64,000 nucleotides of DNA from Bidens hawaiensis. Its lineage: Eukaryota > Streptophyta > Magnoliopsida > Asterales > Asteraceae. The stretch is taken from positions 162,501 through 226,500 of the forward strand of contig JAIQDT010001956.1 in assembly GCA_021521415.1 (NCBI GenBank), written 5' to 3'. A program made the translations under genes and the position numbers. Position 1 is the stretch's first letter; each line of letters begins with the position of its first letter. Below the pieces are notes generated by a model, which was not told where the DNA came from, ran no database searches, and saw only the letters and a list, made by a program, of their open reading frames with translations. Below are positions 22,420 to 34,427 of this stretch, in pieces.

Positions 22420-24156
22420 TGATATAATGCTAAATGTTTATGTTTCTCGTGTATATTTTATTTAATATTTTAATTGTTTTTGTTCGTTTTTTGTCAAGAT
22501 TTGTATACTACTAACGTTTTTGTGTGTCGTAGGTTCCGGGAGTTGATATGGATTAAAAAGGGCGAAAAACGAGCTAAAACGAGCCGAAACAGAGATCCGG
22601 AACGCGTCAGGAAGGAGCCAGAGCAGAGAACCGGTCAGATCGGGCCGGTCTGACCGGCCCTCTTGAAAAAGCACGCCGCGCCGCGCGACCGGGGTGCTCA
22701 AGGCCCGTCGCACGGCGCCTAGAGGGTACTTATTTCGTTTTTGCGTCTAGTTGAGCCTTGTTTTGGGTATTTAAACACCTTTAACTTAAACCTGACATAA
22801 CCTGAAAGCCACCAGCCGATTTCTAGAGTTCTTGGAGCATATTTTTGAGTTTCTTGGTGATTTTGAAGGCAAGAGGACAGCCGGTGAAGAGCTACACGTT
22901 TACGTTCGAAGATTACGGGTTTTATCGCCTTTAATCCTTCGTTCATTAGATTTTCACCATGTTTTCAGTTTTAATTGTTTTGTTTGATTTAGACTTCATG
23001 ATGCTAGGCTAAATTCCATAAACTACCTAGGTCGTGATGAACCTTAGTTCGGTTTGATATATGTCTGGATTTCGTTTCGTTATGGATTTTATGTTCTAAG
23101 TAAAAGGTTAAGTTTGATTTAATTGATGCGTTTGATTTCTTGGTTTTGTTTACTTGAATTTATTGTTTCACATTGCCCTTGTTGATTGTTTCATAGGATA
23201 GGTTTTGTTAGGTCATTTACTGTGTGTTCTTGGCTAGTTTGTGATTAATATGCATTAAAATCATAGAAACAATAAAATGAAGTAAATAGATAAAAGTGAA
23301 CTGTCAGCTTAGAAAGTTGTAAGGTGATAGGCTATTGATAGATCTTTGTTTGTCAGGATTGCTAGATTTAGTTCTTCGTAAGGAGTCCGTCTAGGTTTGA
23401 TTGTCAGCTTAGTCTATTAAGTTAATTGAGTCTGCTTTGCTATTTTTGAATTCCGCGCTGTAAGGTAGGTTTTCGTCATAAAAGATACTTAGACATAAGT
23501 GATTAAATAACCGTAAGGAAGTTTAATATAAAACTGGTGAGTCTTAAAACTTGTTAGAAATCCATAGGCGTCTTCTTAAAGTTCAAGGGTCCTGTTCGGG
23601 TTTTTTCTGTCAAGGGTCTATTTTGTGATCCCAGTTCTATAACGTGAGTTTTCCATTAATTTAATAACCGTAACTTTAGGGATTCTAGCATGGGTAGTTA
23701 TCCTTATCATTTGAGTTAATCTAAGTGTTTAATTGTTTATTAGTTAAAGTAATTAGGTTAAAGGTTTATTAATTAATTAATTAAGTTTAAGGTAATGATT
23801 ATGTTTTATTATTATTATATAAATTAGATTTAGGTTTTATTATTTTATTAATTAGTTTATTATTAGTTTAATTAATGTAATTATTAGTTAATTATTAAGT
23901 TTTAATTATTAGTATTAAATTCCCCCTCAAAAGTTATTAATAAATAGTCTTGTCTTGTAGTTGAGTCTAATTTGCTAGTTTCGTAATTTAAAGAGTCTCG
24001 TGGGTTCGATATCCGGACTTACTTAGCTGTACTAGAGTCTACCGGTTCACTTTCCGGTTAGTAGTTTAAGTTAAGTTTAAGAGTCTAGAATTATTACTTA
24101 GTGTCTAGATTAGCATATTTTAGTTAATAAATTATTTGACTACTTTTAGCACATCA
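22420..24156 (+). repeat. Element A 5' LTR
   Basis: 1737 bp. A TATTTAAAC box near 22770 lies about 60 bp after a CpG-rich patch (CGCCGCGCCGCGCGACC) and could be the promoter. A/T-rich TTAATTAATTAA runs are near 23770. A hinge segment with ACCGGTTCAC lies near 24040. Confidence 0.92.
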
Positions 24157-24162
24157 AGTTTT

Positions 24163-24180
24163 TGGCGCCGTTGCCGGGGA
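24163..24180 (+). promoter_or_regulatory. Element A primer-binding site (tRNA-Asp type)
   Basis: TGGCGCCGTTGCCGGGGA, six bases after the LTR, is complementary to the 3' end of plant tRNA-Asp; this is the usual primer of Athila elements. Confidence 0.9.
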
Positions 24181-24346
24181 ATCTTAGCGATTGCGTTATT
24201 TTCTTTAATTGGACTTATTTGCTACATACGTGCTACTTGTTTTATTTTCGTTTGAGTCGTAGGAGTCTAATTAAATTTTAGTTTATTTTTGTTTTAGTTT
24301 TTATTTTTAGTCTACTTACTTAATCTGTTGCGTTTTTTTCAGTTTT

Positions 24347-25518
24347 ATGCCACGTCTTCGTTCGCAAGGACCATTGTTGGAAAACCTGGAATTTTCTCCG
24401 TTGAAGACCGAGGCTAGCTCGTCAGCAGAGAAGCAACTGTCAAAAACCAGTTCTACACCAAAGTCTTCCCCACACAGTTCACCACCAGAAAGTCCTATAG
24501 TCCAACCAGAAGTTCAAATGGCCGACGATAGGACAATTGCTGCTAAAGCCTTCGATGGCTTAACCGGAAACCAGTCATGCATCGTTGTCCCCGCGATCGA
24601 CAACCCCAGCTCGTGGCAGATTCCGTCATACGTCATGAACAACATCGTTCAAACTAATCAGTTTCATGGGAACGATGACGAGGATGCGTCGGCTCATATT
24701 AACCGACTTTACCGTGATTTGAAAACTTTTAATTTGCAAGGTGCTATTGAAGATGCAATTTTCTTACATCTTTCCCCTTTTTCACTTATAGGTAAAGTAG
24801 CTACTTGGCTCGATACTCAGCCGCCTGGCACGTTCACCACTTGGGAAGCATTACGTTCAGCTTTTATCAAAAGATACTTCCCACCAGCTAAAGCGGCTAT
24901 TCTTCGTGATCAGATTCACTCTTTTCATATGAAGCCAGATGAACAATATTTCCATGCTTGGGAGCGTTTTCAGAATTTGCTTGCCCGTTGTTCACAGAAT
25001 GGTCTTACACCATGGGCTCTCGTGGAAAAATTTTACAACGGGCTGATGTATGAAACCCAAGTTCATTTTGACACTGCTGCTAGAGGTAACCTGATGGCAA
25101 GGAAGAATTTCACCAAATGTAACGAGATGTTCGAAAGCTTCGCTCAACCGGACCTCGCCAAAGGGCCACGACGCGGGAATTTCACTCCCGTTAGCAGTAC
25201 ATCCTCATCTTCTCGAGGTGTACACCAGGTTAATATGGATATTACTGTGGCTTCTTCTTAGAATCATTAACCCGAGAAGTGAAGGAACTTAAGAATAAGG
25301 TGGACAAATGTGAGTTTTGTAGAGGTGGGTAGTGCCCGGTGATGAATCAGCAATTCGACTATGTTGGTGGTCAGAATAGGTTTCCCAATAACAATTTTAA
25401 CAACAACAATCAGAATTGGAACACCTACAAGAATCCGAATCAGAATAACTCCAATTGGCGTCCCGCGGGCGCATCACCCGGCTTCCAAAATTCATACAAT
25501 CCAGGACAAGGTCAATAC

Positions 25519-25559
<41 letters not shown>

Positions 25560-26306
25560 TGGTACGAACGTCCAAAATAATGTGCAGGATTCTAATGCAG
25601 GAATGGGACGTCTAGAAGAGATGATGAAGCAAATCGTGGAGAGAGATCAAGTTACACAGAAAAAGTTTGCCGAACACGATATGCTCTTAAAGAATCAACA
25701 ATCTTCTTGGCTTGACCTTCAAAGGTCCGTTGGTGATATTGCTCGTCTTCTCGAAGGAAGGCCTCAAGGACAGTTTTCGGGTTCTACTCAACCGAATTCG
25801 GCCGTTCAATTGAAAGCAATTACTACTCGTAGCGGAAGGGTTTTGGGTCCCGAGGTTGTTGAAGAAAGGGTTGGAGTCGAAGAAGAGGAAGTGGTTGATT
25901 AAGAAATTGAGATGGAGGCTCCGGGTAAGTCACAAGTTAAAACACCACTTATTGAGCCGCAAGTTGAGAAGAAGCCGGTTGAATTCCGGCCACCACCCGA
26001 AATTAATATTGCCCATGTTCCTTACCCCGCTCGTCTCAAGAATCAATAGTATACGAGGGAATACGGGCACTTTCTAGATATGTTACGACAATTAAATATT
26101 AATCTCCCGTTTGTTGAAGCTCTCCAACACATGCCAAAAGTATGCGAAATTTCTAAAAGATTTACTCAAGAGAAAACATCGGTTGGGAGAGGTTTCGTCT
26201 ATTCCACTTAGCGGGGATTGTTCGGCGGTTGTGTTGAACCGGGTCCCGGAAAAGTTATTGGATCCGGGTGTGTTTACAATCCCATGTACGTTCGGTAGTG
26301 ATATGA
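24347..26306 (+). pseudogene. Element A gag and gag-protease linker
   Basis: ATG at 24347. The first 304 codons hold the Athila gag core (MADDRTIAAKAFD, FHGNDDEDASAHI, YFPPAKAAILRDQI, ERFQNLLARC, EKFYNGL). A frameshift near 25260 is followed by EVKELKNKVDKCEFCRGG and a stop where the zinc knuckle should finish. The frame resumes at 25339 (MMNQQFDYVGG) with an Asn-rich region and ends at 25902; two more stops precede PYPARLKNQ, YGHFLDML and PLSGDCSAVVLNRVPEK, then FTIPCTFGSDM at the E insertion. Gag forms the particle shell; this copy cannot be translated whole. Confidence 0.88.
25518..25562 (+). repeat. (AAT)n microsatellite inside gag
   Basis: About a dozen AAT triplets encode an Asn run in frame with gag. 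Confidence 0.9.
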
Positions 26307-29231
26307 TGTAACGATTCCGGCAAATTCAGGTATACCCTAACCGGTATATACTATTTAGGTGTTATTTAATGATGAATATATGAATTATAATGTGTTTTAT
26401 ACGAGTATGTATGATTCACAGTACGGATTATACTCGATTATACAGTTAATCGTATTGGAAATACGATTAACCGATTAACGGTTATTGAAGCCCGAACGAA
26501 TCGGGGATACATTATAGACGGGAGATATGATATTTAGTGATGTTTATGAAGTATTAAAGCTTCGGGATAAGTGAATTAAAGCACAGAAAAGAATTTTCGA
26601 TTTAACGGTACGTCGGTACGTTAAACGAAACCTTTGATACCAAACCGAGCAAGAGACAATCGATCAAGCCGAAAAAGATACGCAAATATTAATAATATGA
26701 TGTTTTAAGTTAATGAAAGTCATGGTTTAAGTTTTTAAAGTTTTTAAATCGGTTTTAAATAAAAAAATTTTTTAAGCCGAAAACGACCATTTTAACCTCG
26801 TTTTAAGCCGAATTAAACGTTTAACCGAAAAACGAACTGAACCAGATTATCCAAAACGTTATCCAGATTACAGGAATCCGAACATGTGGCCAAGAATGGA
26901 GAGGTGGGTCCCACCCCACCCTCTCCTTGACTCCGATCGGAAAAAGGGGAGACAACCCCTTTCCTTATTATTTTTTTTTACCAACACAACTCAACAATCT
27001 TCATTTCCTCTCAACCTCTTGAGCTAAAAACTGGGTTTTGTAGCAAGAACAACGAGGTAAAGATCGAGTTATATTCGTTTTCATCTTCCTTTCTCGAGTT
27101 TAATTACAAGAAAATGAGGTTTCAAGTGAAAAAGGGTGAAAACCCGAGATGAAACCGATTCTTGCATGATCAAGTGATGTATACGGGTTATACAAGGGAT
27201 CTTGGTCCAAGAAAGGAGTTAAACGAACCAAAAACGAATTTTTAAGGTTAAATCTTTGTTTTTATATCATAACCGAAACCATGAAAGAAATGGCTTGATT
27301 GTGGGTGTAACTTGCTTGGTGTGGTGTTATTGTGCTTGTAGGTGTTGTATCTAGTTGTTAGCAAAGGCTAGAAAGCGAGATCCTTGCGATTTGAAGCTAG
27401 AAACTCAAGGTAGTTCGGTTTTCGTATGTTGTTGTGTTTTGGGACAGATTGTGATACGTGTAGAGTTAGGTCATGAAATTTTACAGAGGTGTTAGATATA
27501 TGAAAATATGAGTTCTGTGAATTTTTGGTAATTTTTGGAGAAAGGATGAATATTTGGTGAATTTAATGCTCGGTTTTGGCCAAAAATGGTGAAAATAGCT
27601 AAATATCATGAAAAATTCTGGAAAATTCCAGATAATATTTTTATAACATGTAAAGGTCACACACAAAATTTTAGGTCAGTTGGAGAAGTCTAAGTAGGCT
27701 TTTCGGTTAAACGATTTCTAGGGTTTTCTAGCTCGGTTTTAGTGAAAATGGCATTTAAAAAGGGATTTTGGTTCTGGAAAAATTACAGGGGACTAGGTGG
27801 ATGGCAGGGGTCATCCAGGAAAAATTTGGGATTTTTCTAAGATCGTTTGGTATTTACGGCATATTTAGTGTTTAAATGGTGTTTAAAAATAGATAAATAA
27901 ATTTTAAATATAAAAATTAATTTTGGAAATATTTTTATAAAATTCCCCACTGTCAAAAAGTGATTTGTGCAAAATTTCAAGATCCGAGTCTAAACGGATA
28001 TTTATTTGTGCTAAAAAGAAAATAAAAACAAACTTTTAAAGCTTAAAACGCGTAAACCGGTAAAGTTCGCATAAGCGAGCTGACTGGTGTATAAAAACCC
28101 TAAAAATGAACTATTTTCATATAATTGAGTTAAACAAGTAAAAAGGAATCATCCGAAAATAATTCGGATGATTTGAGTAATTTTACCCGATTTAACAGTT
28201 TCCGGGCACTAAAGACGGAAACGGGTCCCGCGGCCAATCGGGGCGTCTAAACCGAGCTCTAATTTCACATCTTTAAGTAAATTATCAGACAACCACTATT
28301 TTCGGGTCATGTGTGACCAAACTCATTTTTGAAACGTAAAAACGGATAACCGTGCTAGGCACGCAAAACGGGAAAAACAACTATTAGAAATTTTGACTGT
28401 TGAACTCTAAACGATATCACAATCTGAGTCCGGAGAAGTGTTTCTGGGTTAACATTGCCCCCAGAACGGGTACAGTACTGGGTTAACAGTGTCCCAGATG
28501 TACCGGTTAACACGGTTAAAGTTATATTAATAATGATTGAATAGTAACGAATTTAGGGATCGTATTACAGATCCGGATTAGTAGCTGTGTATTGTGTTAC
28601 TGCTTGCTTACGTTAAGGTGAGTTTCACGAGCCCCTTTTTCTGAATTGTTTTTAAATATTTTCTCGGGGCGGAAAGCATGTTACTATTAAAATGTTTAAG
28701 TACATACTGAACGCATGGATTTGCGTGTATTAATAAATATTTGATTGTACGGGAATCGTACGGAATGGGTACAGTACTGGGTTAACAGTGTCCCCAGATG
28801 TCCCTAGAAGTGTTTCTGGGTTAACATTGCCCCCGGAATGGGTATTGTACTGGGTTAACAGTGTCCCCAGATGTCCCTAATATATGCTTATGATAATGAT
28901 TTGTCACAGTTGTTTAAATTAGTGAAACTCACCAACTATTCGTAGTTGACCCGTTTTCTTTACATGCTTTCTAGGTACTCCCAAACTGGAATAAGTGCTA
29001 CATGCTTGATGATGCGTGCTTTTTGTGGAAGCTTAGTGATCATTTTGTATTAAATATGTTAATGTACTGTTGGTAAAACTTATGTGTGACGCCTAGATGG
29101 TAACTAAACTCGGAACAATGTAATATGATGTGAATTAATGTAGTGGTGTTTTCTTTATAAGCAATGCTGTTGATATCAGACGTGTCTGTTGCATCCCGTT
29201 TACGTTTCCGCTGCGGTTACGGGGTGTTACA
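26307..29231 (+). mobile_element. Solo LTR (E), 2.9 kb, Gypsy-like
   Basis: Starts TGTAACGATTCC and ends CGGGGTGTTACA, with perfect duplication TATGA on both sides (26302-26306 and 29232-29236). Removing it and one TATGA restores the Athila protease frame (GSDM to MSQALADLG). There is no primer-binding site, polypurine tract or coding region inside, so this is an LTR left after LTR-LTR recombination. Its long LTR and end style match Tekay-like elements such as B and F. A promoter-like segment (TCTCCTTGACTCC, then CAACACAACTCAAC) is near 26920-27000, and internal repeats are at 28440-28880. Confidence 0.9.
28438..28876 (+). repeat. Internal repeats of solo LTR E
   Basis: The phrase ACTGGGTTAACAGTGTCC occurs three times (28477, 28777 and 28847 regions), twice as part of a larger repeat that begins GTGTTTCTGGGTTAACATTG (28438 and 28808 regions). 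GTTAAC appears five times here. Confidence 0.8.
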
Positions 29232-29236
29232 TATGA

Positions 29237-30990
29237 TGAGTCAAGCGTTGGCGGATTTGGGAGCGAGTATTAATCTAATGCCATATTCGTTGTTTGAGAA
29301 GTTGGAGTTGGGTGAACCAACACCGAATCGTATGTCGTTGTCGTTGGCGAATCGTTCGGTTAAGTATCTGAGATGTATTATTGAGAATTTGTTATTGAAA
29401 TTTGACAAGTTTGTATTTCTGGTTGATTTTGGGGTAATTGACATGGAGGCCGACGAGAAGGTCCCCATTATTTTTGGTCGGCTATTTTTGGGAACGGCTA
29501 AGGCTCTTATTGATGTGTTTGAGGGGCGGATCACACTTCGGGTTGGTGATGAGAATGTTACTTATGATATTGCAAAGTCGATGAAGCACCCGGGTGATAG
29601 TGATGATGTAAGTGGTCCATGCCATTCGGTATATTTTCTTAATTCTTTTATTCCGGGTTTTGAGAAATGTCTTGATTATATTTGTGGAACCAATTTGGTT
29701 GGGATGGTGTTGGATGACGAGTTGACGGAAATTATGGAGGATGGTGAGGAAGACATGGTAGATGATGTTTCTTGTTTGGCGGAGATTATGGAGGTTAGTG
29801 AGATTATTTGTGAAAAAGAGGCGGAAAACTCCGTTCCGTTGGAATTAAAGGTTCTTCCATCACATTTAGAGTATGTGTATCTTGAAGATGGCTCAGATTT
29901 GCCCGTTATTGTTTCGTCGAAGTTGAGTGAGGAAGAAAAGTCAAAGTTGATAGAAGTGTTGAAGTTGAATAAAGGGGCGATTGTATGGAGACTTTCAGAT
30001 ATTCGAGGTATTAGCCCCGCTTATTGTACCCACTGGATTTTGATGGAAGATGAGTATAAACCGGTGGTTCAACCCCAAAGGCGTTTGAATCCAAATATGC
30101 AAGAAGTTGTCAAGAAAGAGGTTCTTAATTTGTTGGATGCCGGGATGATTTATCCGATTTCGGACTCTCCATGGGTGATTCCGACTCAGGTTGTTCCAAA
30201 CAAAGGGGGGATGACGGTTGTCATGAACGAGAAGAATGAACTCATCCCTTCGCGTACGGTTACCGGTTGGAGGGTTTGTATTGATTACCGGAGGTTGAAT
30301 GATGCTACTCGCAAAGACCACTTCCCGTTTCCGTTTATTGATCAAATGTTGGAGCGTCTCGCGGGTCAATAGTTTTATTGTTTTCTTGACAGTTTTTCAG
30401 GTTATTTTCAGATTCCTATCGCACCGGAAGACCAAGAGAAGACGACTTTTACGTGTCCGTATGGTACATATGTGTATCGTCGCATGCCCTTTGGGTTGTG
30501 TAATGCTCCGGCTACCTTTCAGCGTTGTATGGTGGCAATTTTTCAGGATATGATTGAGAAGTCCATGGAAGTTTTTATGGATGATTTTTCAGTGTACGGT
30601 AATTCTTTCGATCATTGTTTGGGTAATCTTGAGAGGATGTTGAAGAGGTGCATTGAAACGAAGTTGATGTTGAATTAGGAAAAGTTTCACTTTATGGTAA
30701 CGGAAAGGATAGTTTTGGGGCATAAAATTTCAAGAGACGGTATAGAGGTGGATCGGGCGAAGATTGACACGATTAGTAGGCTTCCTCCGCCGACGAATGT
30801 TAAGGCTATAAGAAGTTTTCTCGGTCATGCGGGTTTCTATAGGCGGTTTATTAAAGACTTTTCAAAAATTACCCGCCCGATGACCCAATTGTTAGAGAAA
30901 GATGTCCCGTTTGTGTTCGATGAAGTTTGTTTAAAGGCGTTCAAGTTTCTGAAAGATCAACTTGTAAGTGCTCCTATTCTCGTGTCACCG
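29237..30990 (+). pseudogene. Element A protease and reverse transcriptase
   Basis: The protease resumes at MSQALADLGASINLMP (Asp-Leu-Gly-Ala-Ser active site) and includes the flap-like VPIIFGRLFLGTA. The reverse transcriptase begins near 29900: VVQPQRRLNPNMQEVV, IYPISDSPWV, WRVCIDYRRLNDATRKDHFP. A stop at 30370-30372 follows LERLAGQ. The reading continues with FSGYFQIPIAPEDQEKTTF, RRMPFGLCNAPATF and the catalytic FMDDFSVYG. A second stop (30676-30678) stands where Athila normally has Trp or Lys before EKFHFMV. Then ERIVLGHKIS and SFLGHAGFYRRFIKDFS follow. Confidence 0.9.
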
Positions 30991-31200
30991 GATTGGAATT
31001 TACCGTTTGAGCTCATATGTGATGCGAGCGATTATCGTTTGGAGCTTTGCGTTTTCTCTTTCACAAGAAAGACGCGAAGCCCCGTCTCATACGGTGGATT
31101 CTTTTACTTTCCGAGTTTGATATTGAGATTAAAGAAAAGAAGGGGGCAGAAAATGTTACAGCGGATCATCTTTCCCGTTTAGAGGATCCGAAGAGAAAAG
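30991..31200 (+). pseudogene. Element A RNase H with a large internal deletion
   Basis: The start (PFELICDASDYR) joins almost at once to what should be the end of the domain (LFHKKDAKPRLIRW, EIKEKKGAENVTADHLSRLED), with a frame change. About 75-80 codons expected between them, including the central Glu and the TDH segment, are missing. The domain cannot work. Confidence 0.85.
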
Positions 31201-32562
31201 AGATTCGTGAAGAAGAAATTGGTGATAAATTTCCGCATGAGTCAATTGATTTTGTTACGGCCGAAAAGCAAGGTTTGCCATGGTTCACCGATTTTGCTAA
31301 TTTTTTATCTACGGGTCTTGTGTTGAAAGGGATGACTACTCAACAAAAGAAGAAGTTTTTCCGGAATGTTAATCGGTATGTTTGGGATGATCCTTTTCTT
31401 TTCAAGATTGGTGGTGACCGAATTCATAGAAGATGTGTGTCGAAAGAAGAAGGGTTGAATATTCTGAAACATGTTCATGAAGGTTTAACGGGCGGTCATC
31501 ATGGAGCGCATGCAACGGCTCAAAAGGTATTTGATTGTGGATTTTATTGGTCATCGGTTGTGAATGATGCGGTGGAATATGTTAAGACTTGTGACGCTTG
31601 TCAACGCACCGGAAATATTTCATCGAAGAACGAGTTGCCTCAAAACCCCATCTTGAAATTTTTGATGTTTGTGCATCGATTTTATAGGACCGTTTCCCGT
31701 TTCAGGTGGTCACAAGTACATTTTAGTGGCGATTGATTACGTTTCCAAATGCGTTGAAGCCCGAGCATTGGCCACAAATGATGCTAGAGTTGTTGTGAAA
31801 TTTTTAAAGAAGCTGTTTACTTGGTTCGGGACTCCACGGGCGATTATTAGTGATCGAGGTACTCATTTTTGTAATTCCGTCATGGAGAAAGCATTAGCTC
31901 GTTATGGAGTTACTCATCGCACCTCTACTGCTTACCATCCTCTAACAAATGGTCAAGTCGAAAGTGCTAATAGAGGGGTGAAGAGAATTTTGGAGAATAC
32001 GGTTGGGATTAGTCGGAAATATTGGTCAGAGAAGTTAGATGACGTGCTATGGGCATTCAGAACTGCGTACAAGACACCGTTGGGTACTACACCATTTATG
32101 TTAGTTTACGGTAAATCATGTCATCTTCCGGTTGAGTTGGAACATCGAGCGTTTTGGGCGTTGAAGACGATAAATGTTGATCTTACTGAGGCCGCTAGAA
32201 AGAGGTATTTTCAAATTCATGAGTTAGAAGAACTTCGTGACGCGGCGTATTCTCGATCGTTGGATATCAAGGAAAAGACGAAAGTGTTGCACGATCGACG
32301 TTTAAAGGGAGGTAAAGACTTCAAGAAAGGTGATAAAGTTTTGTTATATAATTCTCGTTTGAAGTTATTTGCAGGTAAGCTGAGATCCAAGTGGACGGGA
32401 CCTTATTTGATGAAAGAAGTATTCCCGTATGGAGCGATGGAGTTAGAGAATCCGGAAAATGGAACTTCTTGGAAAGTGAATGGTCATCGTATAAAGCATT
32501 ATCTTAGAGGGCCGGAGGATTCAACCGAGGTGGAGGAAACTCCCCTCGATCCATCGAACTGA
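31201..32562 (+). pseudogene. Element A integrase
   Basis: Zinc-binding segment HEGLTGGHHGAHATAQK with CDACQRTGN, a one-base frameshift near 31668, then the core: Asp in CIDFIGPFP, Asp in [10 protein letters not shown], Glu in [10 protein letters not shown], so all three catalytic residues remain. The C-terminal domain ([20 protein letters not shown]) and VNGHRIKHY end are typical of Athila. The second frame (31669-32562) stays open for nearly 300 codons, an unusually well kept part of this decayed element. Confidence 0.9.
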
Positions 32563-33289
32563 ATCTTCGAAACGGGTTCTTGAGTGAAAACTCAAATGTA
32601 GAGTTTGTATAATTCTTTTACTTTATTTTTGTTTCGTCGGGTCACTAGCTTTAGTTTTTTTTTGTAGTTTTATTGCGTCTTCGAGTCATTGCAAGGAATC
32701 ATCACCAACAAAACGAGAGGTTTTACGAGGATTTGAAAGATTCCAAGTAAGTTTTGCACGTAAAATTAACATAAAATGGGCATAAGAATGAATGGGTAAT
32801 TTTCTAAAAAATATTTTTAGGCAAAAAGAGGCACCAAACACTTAAACTTTCTGTTAAAACACCCCGTCGCGCGCGCGACAAGGGTATTTTTTGGCAGTCG
32901 CGGACGCGGGGGAACAAACAACAAAAAAAACCTACAGTGATGTTGTGGCATCGCGCGACCGCAATGGGCCTTGGCCTCCGCGTGGCGCGGCGCCCCCCTA
33001 CACACATAACGATTTTTTTTTTAAATTTTACACCATATTATGTCAAATCTTCTTTATTTTCAAAATCCCCTTTCCCTCAGAACCCCTAACCCGCGACCAT
33101 CTTCACCACCACCCTCCTTCACCAATTTTTTCACTAATTCTCACCAAATTAAACCTTTTAATCACTTTCCTATCACCCTAATACCATAACCCAACATTAA
33201 TTTTAACTTATAACTCACCAAATCTCTCACTTGCACACACTTTATTTCTTAACTTTTTGCAAGTTCATCCGGGTTTACACTTCTACAAG
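32563..33289 (+). other. Element A 3' region: spacer and leader-like segment
   Basis: CpG-rich words (CGTCGCGCGCGCGACAAGGG) lie at 32865-32885, then a C/T-rich, ATG-poor stretch (33050-33289) that looks like a plant 5' untranslated leader. No coding similarity on either strand. Confidence 0.5.
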
Positions 33290-34004
33290 GTATGATTTCT
33301 TGTAATTTTTGTGTATTATAGTGTAGTATTAGCTTAGGTTTTGCAAACTTTGTTGTCGGGTTTTGTTCAAGTAAGTTGTTTAAGTTAGTTTTTGGGTGCC
33401 GGTTAGTATGGGCTGGCAGTTTCGTTGAGTTTTTTGGGTGCGGATTGGTTGGGTTGGACTAGAAACTTTAATTTTGGTTGTGGTCAGGTTGTCGGTTTGG
33501 GGTTTAAACGAGTGTATCTAGCTTTGGAATTTGGTTTGAGATGTTGAACTTTGTTGTTTTAGTAGTTAAAAACGAGCTGGAAAACAGGTTTTAAGCAATA
33601 TATATTTTACTAAAAGTATGGTTTTTCGCTCGTTTTCGACTCAATTTTTCGGGTTGTTGGCACTTGGGTTTAATTTGGACAATTAATGTGCCGGGAGGAG
33701 GTGATGTTTGTTGAGTCGGTATGAATGTTTTCGGATTAATAAGCTAGTAAAAGTCCTAAAAATATTGGTTATCCGTTAGCTTTTAAGTAAATAATTAAAC
33801 TACTAGCACTTACTTGTTTTTCATCTAAATGAGTCGGTTTAAAATGCTTTGTAACCCGAACTTCCAAAGTTTATTTTATTTTCAGTTTTTATTTAAAAAA
33901 ATTAAAAAATTAAAAAAATCCGAAAATTAAAAAATATTTTGTTTTTATTCTTTTTAGTTTATTTACTTACTCCCATGTTTGTTTGCTTGTGTAAATGTGT
34001 TTAG
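33290..34004 (+). other. Predicted intron directly before the 34005 reading frame
   Basis: Donor AAG|GTATGA at 33289/33290; acceptor TGTGTTTAG|ATG at 34004/34005. The 715-bp interval is T-rich, as plant introns are. This is prediction only; splicing to make a 3' message is known for envelope-like frames of some Athila-type elements. Confidence 0.4.
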
Positions 34005-34427
34005 ATGTCAAAAGAAGCGGGGAAGCGAAAACGAGGCCCGACACCGCTACACAGATCAGAGAGACCGAGTGATCAGTTCCCGGTCAGAGAGCCTCGCCCC
34101 GAAGATATTACTTTGGATTCGTTATATGACCGGATGGAGTTCGTTTTTAATCAGATCAGGGGGTATGTAACGGAGCAGCGGGACGAGTTGAGACAGATGA
34201 TAGAGGCGAACCAGAGAAGGCAGGATGAGCACATGAGGCATATGATGAGCGCACTGAGGATTGAGTTGCCTGCTTCTCTTCGACAGCCGGACGATGCGGG
34301 TCCGAGCGGGTCGAGCGCCCCGGGTGGTTCGGGGTATGGTCATGGAGTGCATTTTTATGGGCCGGGTCATCCAGAATTTGATAATGCTGAGCCATACCGT
34401 ATTCTTGAGCATAAGTCAGAAGAGTAA
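34005..34427 (+). CDS. Small reading frame in the 3' region of the Athila element
   Basis: 140 codons starting MSKEAGKRKRG. A basic N-terminus is followed by a probable coiled coil (LYDRMEFVFNQIRGYVTEQRDELRQMIEANQ split over heptads), then a Ser/Gly/Pro-rich tail ending near RILEHKSEE. There is no signal peptide or membrane segment. Position after integrase is where Athila elements carry their envelope-like or second reading frame. This one is far shorter than those and looks like only the C-terminal, coiled-coil part. It is intact from ATG to stop even though gag-pol is broken. Function unknown. Confidence 0.45.
   Translation: MSKEAGKRKRGPTPLHRSERPSDQFPVREPRPEDITLDSLYDRMEFVFNQIRGYVTEQRDELRQMIEANQRRQDEHMRHMMSALRIELPASLRQPDDAGPSGSSAPGGSGYGHGVHFYGPGHPEFDNAEPYRILEHKSEE

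Noticed and set aside
25361..25615. Frame with a poly-Ile run
   Set aside because: Out-of-frame reading of the (AAT)n repeat within Athila gag.
27481..27666. Minus-strand 61-codon frame in solo LTR E
   Set aside because: LTR sequence, Phe/Ile-rich by composition, no motif.
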